The position numbers were made by a program, and so were the translations under genes. Shown here piece after piece: positions 62,456-64,000 of a stretch of DNA of 64,000 bases; the stretch's first letter is position 1, and each line of letters begins with the position of its first letter. This DNA comes from Xenophilus azovorans DSM 13620 (GTDB taxonomy: Bacteria; Pseudomonadota; Gammaproteobacteria; Burkholderiales; Burkholderiaceae_C): assembly GCF_000745855.1 (NCBI RefSeq), contig NZ_JQKD01000005.1:62001-126000 (forward strand), in the 5' to 3' direction. Under the pieces are notes generated by a model. The model was not told where the DNA came from, did no database searches, and saw only the letters and a list, made by a program, of their open reading frames with translations.

Positions 62456-64000
62456 ATGCTCGACGGATTCATTCCCTGGCCCAAAGACGCGGCCGAAAAA
62501 TACATCAAGGCCGGCCTGTGGGAGGAACGAACCATCACCGACATGGTGTATGCCGTGGCGGCCCGTCATCCGGACAAGATTGCCGTCATTGACGGGCAGA
62601 GCCAGTACACCTATGGGCAGTTGCGCCAGAGGGTGGATCGACTGGCTTGTCGCCTGCTGCGCGAAGGCATGGGTCCGCGAGACCGCATCGTCATGCAGCT
62701 GCCCAATTCGGCGGAATTCATCTTTGCCTACCTGGCCATCACCCGAATCGGTGCCATTCCCGTCATGGCCTTGCGGGCGCACCGCGAAACCGAGATTCTC
62801 CATTTCGTGCGTTCGGCGGCAGCAGCGGGATACATGATCCCCGCCGAGTACAGCCGTTTTGATTACCGAAGGATGGCCGAGGCCGTGGCGCGGCAGTGCC
62901 CTTCGCTGAGAAGAACCTTTGTCTTGGGTCAGCCTGCTGCCGGACAAGTCTCGTTGACTGACATGTTCACGGAGCCGCTCGACGAGGCTGTGGTGGCTGC
63001 TGAGTTGGCCAAGGTCAGTGTAGACCCCAGCGAAGTGGCGACGATGCTGCTGTCTGGGGGCACCACTTCCATGTCCAAGTTGATTCCGCGCACGCACAAC
63101 GATTTCGTGCTGAATGCCCGCTTGTGCGGCAAGGCGGGCGGGTTCGACGAAAACACCGTGTTCATGGCGGTGCTGCCGTTGGGCCACAACTACAACCTGG
63201 CTTCCCCCGGCATGCTGGCTGTTTTCTACTTCGGCGGAACGGTGCTGGTGGGGGCGGGCACCGATGCCGAAGCGGTGTTTCCGCAGATCGCCAAGCACCG
63301 TGTGAACGTGATCGCCGCCGCAGTTCCCATGATTGCGAACTGGCTGCAGTCCACTGCAGCGGTTCAACACGATCTGTCGTCGCTGAAAGTCATCCAGAAC
63401 GGTGGGGCGCGTCTGGCTCCGGAACTGCGTCGCCGCATCATGGAGCAATTGCACTGCATCCCGCAGGAGGTGTACGGCACTGCCGAGGGGTTGATCAACA
63501 TGACCCGTCTGGACGACCCGGAGGACCTGTTGCTCGAAAGCTCTGGCGCGCCGGTCTGTGACGAAGATGAGATCAAGGTCGTGGATGACGACGGCAACGA
63601 GGTGCCGGATGGCGAGGCCGGTGAACTGCTCTGCCGGGGTCCTTACACCATTCAGGGCTATTACAACGCTCCCGAAAAGAACAAGGAAGCCTTCACCGAG
63701 GACGGTTTTTACCGCATGGGCGACGTGGTGCGCAAGCGAGGCCGCTACGTGTTCGCCGAAGGGCGAAAGAAGGATCTCATCAACCGTGGGGGTGAAAAGA
63801 TCAGCTGTGAAGAAGTTGAAGACCTGATCTTCAAACACCCTGCGGTACATCAAGTTGCGCTGGTGGCCATGCCAGACCCCGTGTTTGGCGAAAAGGCGTG
63901 TGCCTTTGTGGTGACCAAACCCGGACAAACGCTGACTTTTGAAGAACTGATCGGGTTCTTGAAAAAGCAGAACATCGCCAGCTTCAAGTTGCCTGAGCGA
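62456..64000 (+). CDS. aryl/acyl-AMP ligase, 2,3-dihydroxybenzoate/salicylate-AMP ligase-like (3' end missing)
   Basis: 515 codons are present and the frame is still open at the window end; the family is about 540-560 residues long. TTGGAGA precedes the ATG. Adenylation motifs are LLSGGTTSMSKLIPRTHNDF (P-loop), EVYGTAEGLINMTR, GELLCRGPYTIQGYYNAPEK, FYRMGDVVRKRGRYVFAEGR and DLINRGGEKISCEEVED. The C-terminal Lys (IASFKLPER) is just reached. The LPLGHNYNLASPGMLAVFYF pattern resembles DhbE/EntE-like aryl-acid adenylases used for CoA activation of salicylate or dihydroxybenzoate. The divergent NahR-like regulator supports an aromatic acid substrate. Confidence 0.88.
   Translation, partial: MLDGFIPWPKDAAEKYIKAGLWEERTITDMVYAVAARHPDKIAVIDGQSQYTYGQLRQRVDRLACRLLREGMGPRDRIVMQLPNSAEFIFAYLAITRIGAIPVMALRAHRETEILHFVRSAAAAGYMIPAEYSRFDYRRMAEAVARQCPSLRRTFVLGQPAAGQVSLTDMFTEPLDEAVVAAELAKVSVDPSEVATMLLSGGTTSMSKLIPRTHNDFVLNARLCGKAGGFDENTVFMAVLPLGHNYNLASPGMLAVFYFGGTVLVGAGTDAEAVFPQIAKHRVNVIAAAVPMIANWLQSTAAVQHDLSSLKVIQNGGARLAPELRRRIMEQLHCIPQEVYGTAEGLINMTRLDDPEDLLLESSGAPVCDEDEIKVVDDDGNEVPDGEAGELLCRGPYTIQGYYNAPEKNKEAFTEDGFYRMGDVVRKRGRYVFAEGRKKDLINRGGEKISCEEVEDLIFKHPAVHQVALVAMPDPVFGEKACAFVVTKPGQTLTFEELIGFLKKQNIASFKLPER

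Larger units (their letters stand above)
45559..64000 (+). mobile_element. integrated catabolic island (left part; right end beyond the window)
   Basis: The island begins at the 3' end of tRNA-Gly with its own integrase. GC is visibly lower than to the left, and the strong GC-rich shadow frames become shorter. Gene content is accessory: a molybdoenzyme, transporters, SDRs, LysR regulators and an aryl ligase. It holds truncated genes and an IS630-like remnant. No conjugation or phage structural genes lie within the visible part, so its mode of transfer is unknown. Confidence 0.75.

Overview
The window looks like a chromosome segment of a high-GC betaproteobacterium of the family Comamonadaceae (Acidovorax/Alicycliphilus-like). 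Evidence for this is the order tRNA-Leu, tig, clpP, clpX, lon, a Bug-type tctDE/tctCBA locus, hpnCDE, strong GC bias with long antisense shadow frames, and dispersed CCCCC-GAGGGGG-type palindromes of the kind common in that family. The genus is inferred; no rRNA or other species marker is present.

Region by region: (1) 1-8 kb: Hsp15, a TctD/TctE two-component system, the tctCBA tripartite tricarboxylate transporter, and small housekeeping genes (GNAT acetyltransferase, UPF0126/TRIC-like channel). (2) 7.9-14.7 kb: a TetR-controlled tripartite efflux operon, regulator-OMF-MFP-RND, read right to left. (3) 14.9-29.3 kb: a catabolic cluster. It has a sigma-54 enhancer-binding activator, a convincing sigma-54 promoter with a perfect inverted-repeat activator site, a branched-chain-type ABC importer, a hydrolase, a stray integrase-domain fragment, an acyl-CoA dehydrogenase, a TIGR03084 protein, a DUF2156 protein and a two-subunit biotin-dependent acyl-CoA carboxylase. 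It probably imports and degrades an organic acid through a CoA thioester, but the substrate is not evident. (4) 29.3-34.8 kb: hemH, a HAD hydrolase, an SH3 protein and the squalene-forming genes hpnC-hpnD-hpnE. (5) 34.9-39.2 kb: a second MFP-RND efflux pair with no local regulator. (6) 39.3-45.6 kb: tRNA-Leu, tig, clpP, clpX, lon (heat-shock-type promoter) and tRNA-Gly.

(7) 45.56 kb to the window end: a foreign island inserted at the 3' end of tRNA-Gly(GCC). It opens with a P4-type tyrosine recombinase that carries an unusual long C-terminal extension. Lower GC, decayed genes and an IS630-like remnant mark it as acquired DNA. Its core is a large molybdopterin enzyme of the pyrogallol-phloroglucinol transhydroxylase type with an apparent SCP2-like (lipid/sterol-carrier) N-terminal domain. 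This is followed by a truncated iron-sulfur subunit, a YCF48-type beta-propeller, an MMPL/RND transporter, an NTF2-like protein, two short-chain dehydrogenases and a pirin. Two LysR regulators, one isochorismatase-family hydrolase and the start of an aryl-AMP ligase (open at the window end) complete it. The gene set suggests uptake and oxidation of a hydrophobic cyclic compound (steroid, terpenoid or polyphenol).

The island is visibly decaying. The Fe-S subunit is fused by a deletion to the tail of another gene. One of two duplicated SDR-LysR modules has lost its SDR, and the other has lost most of its LysR. This damaged SCP2-molybdoenzyme cluster is the most interesting and least familiar system in the window; the sigma-54-controlled acyl-CoA carboxylase cluster comes second.
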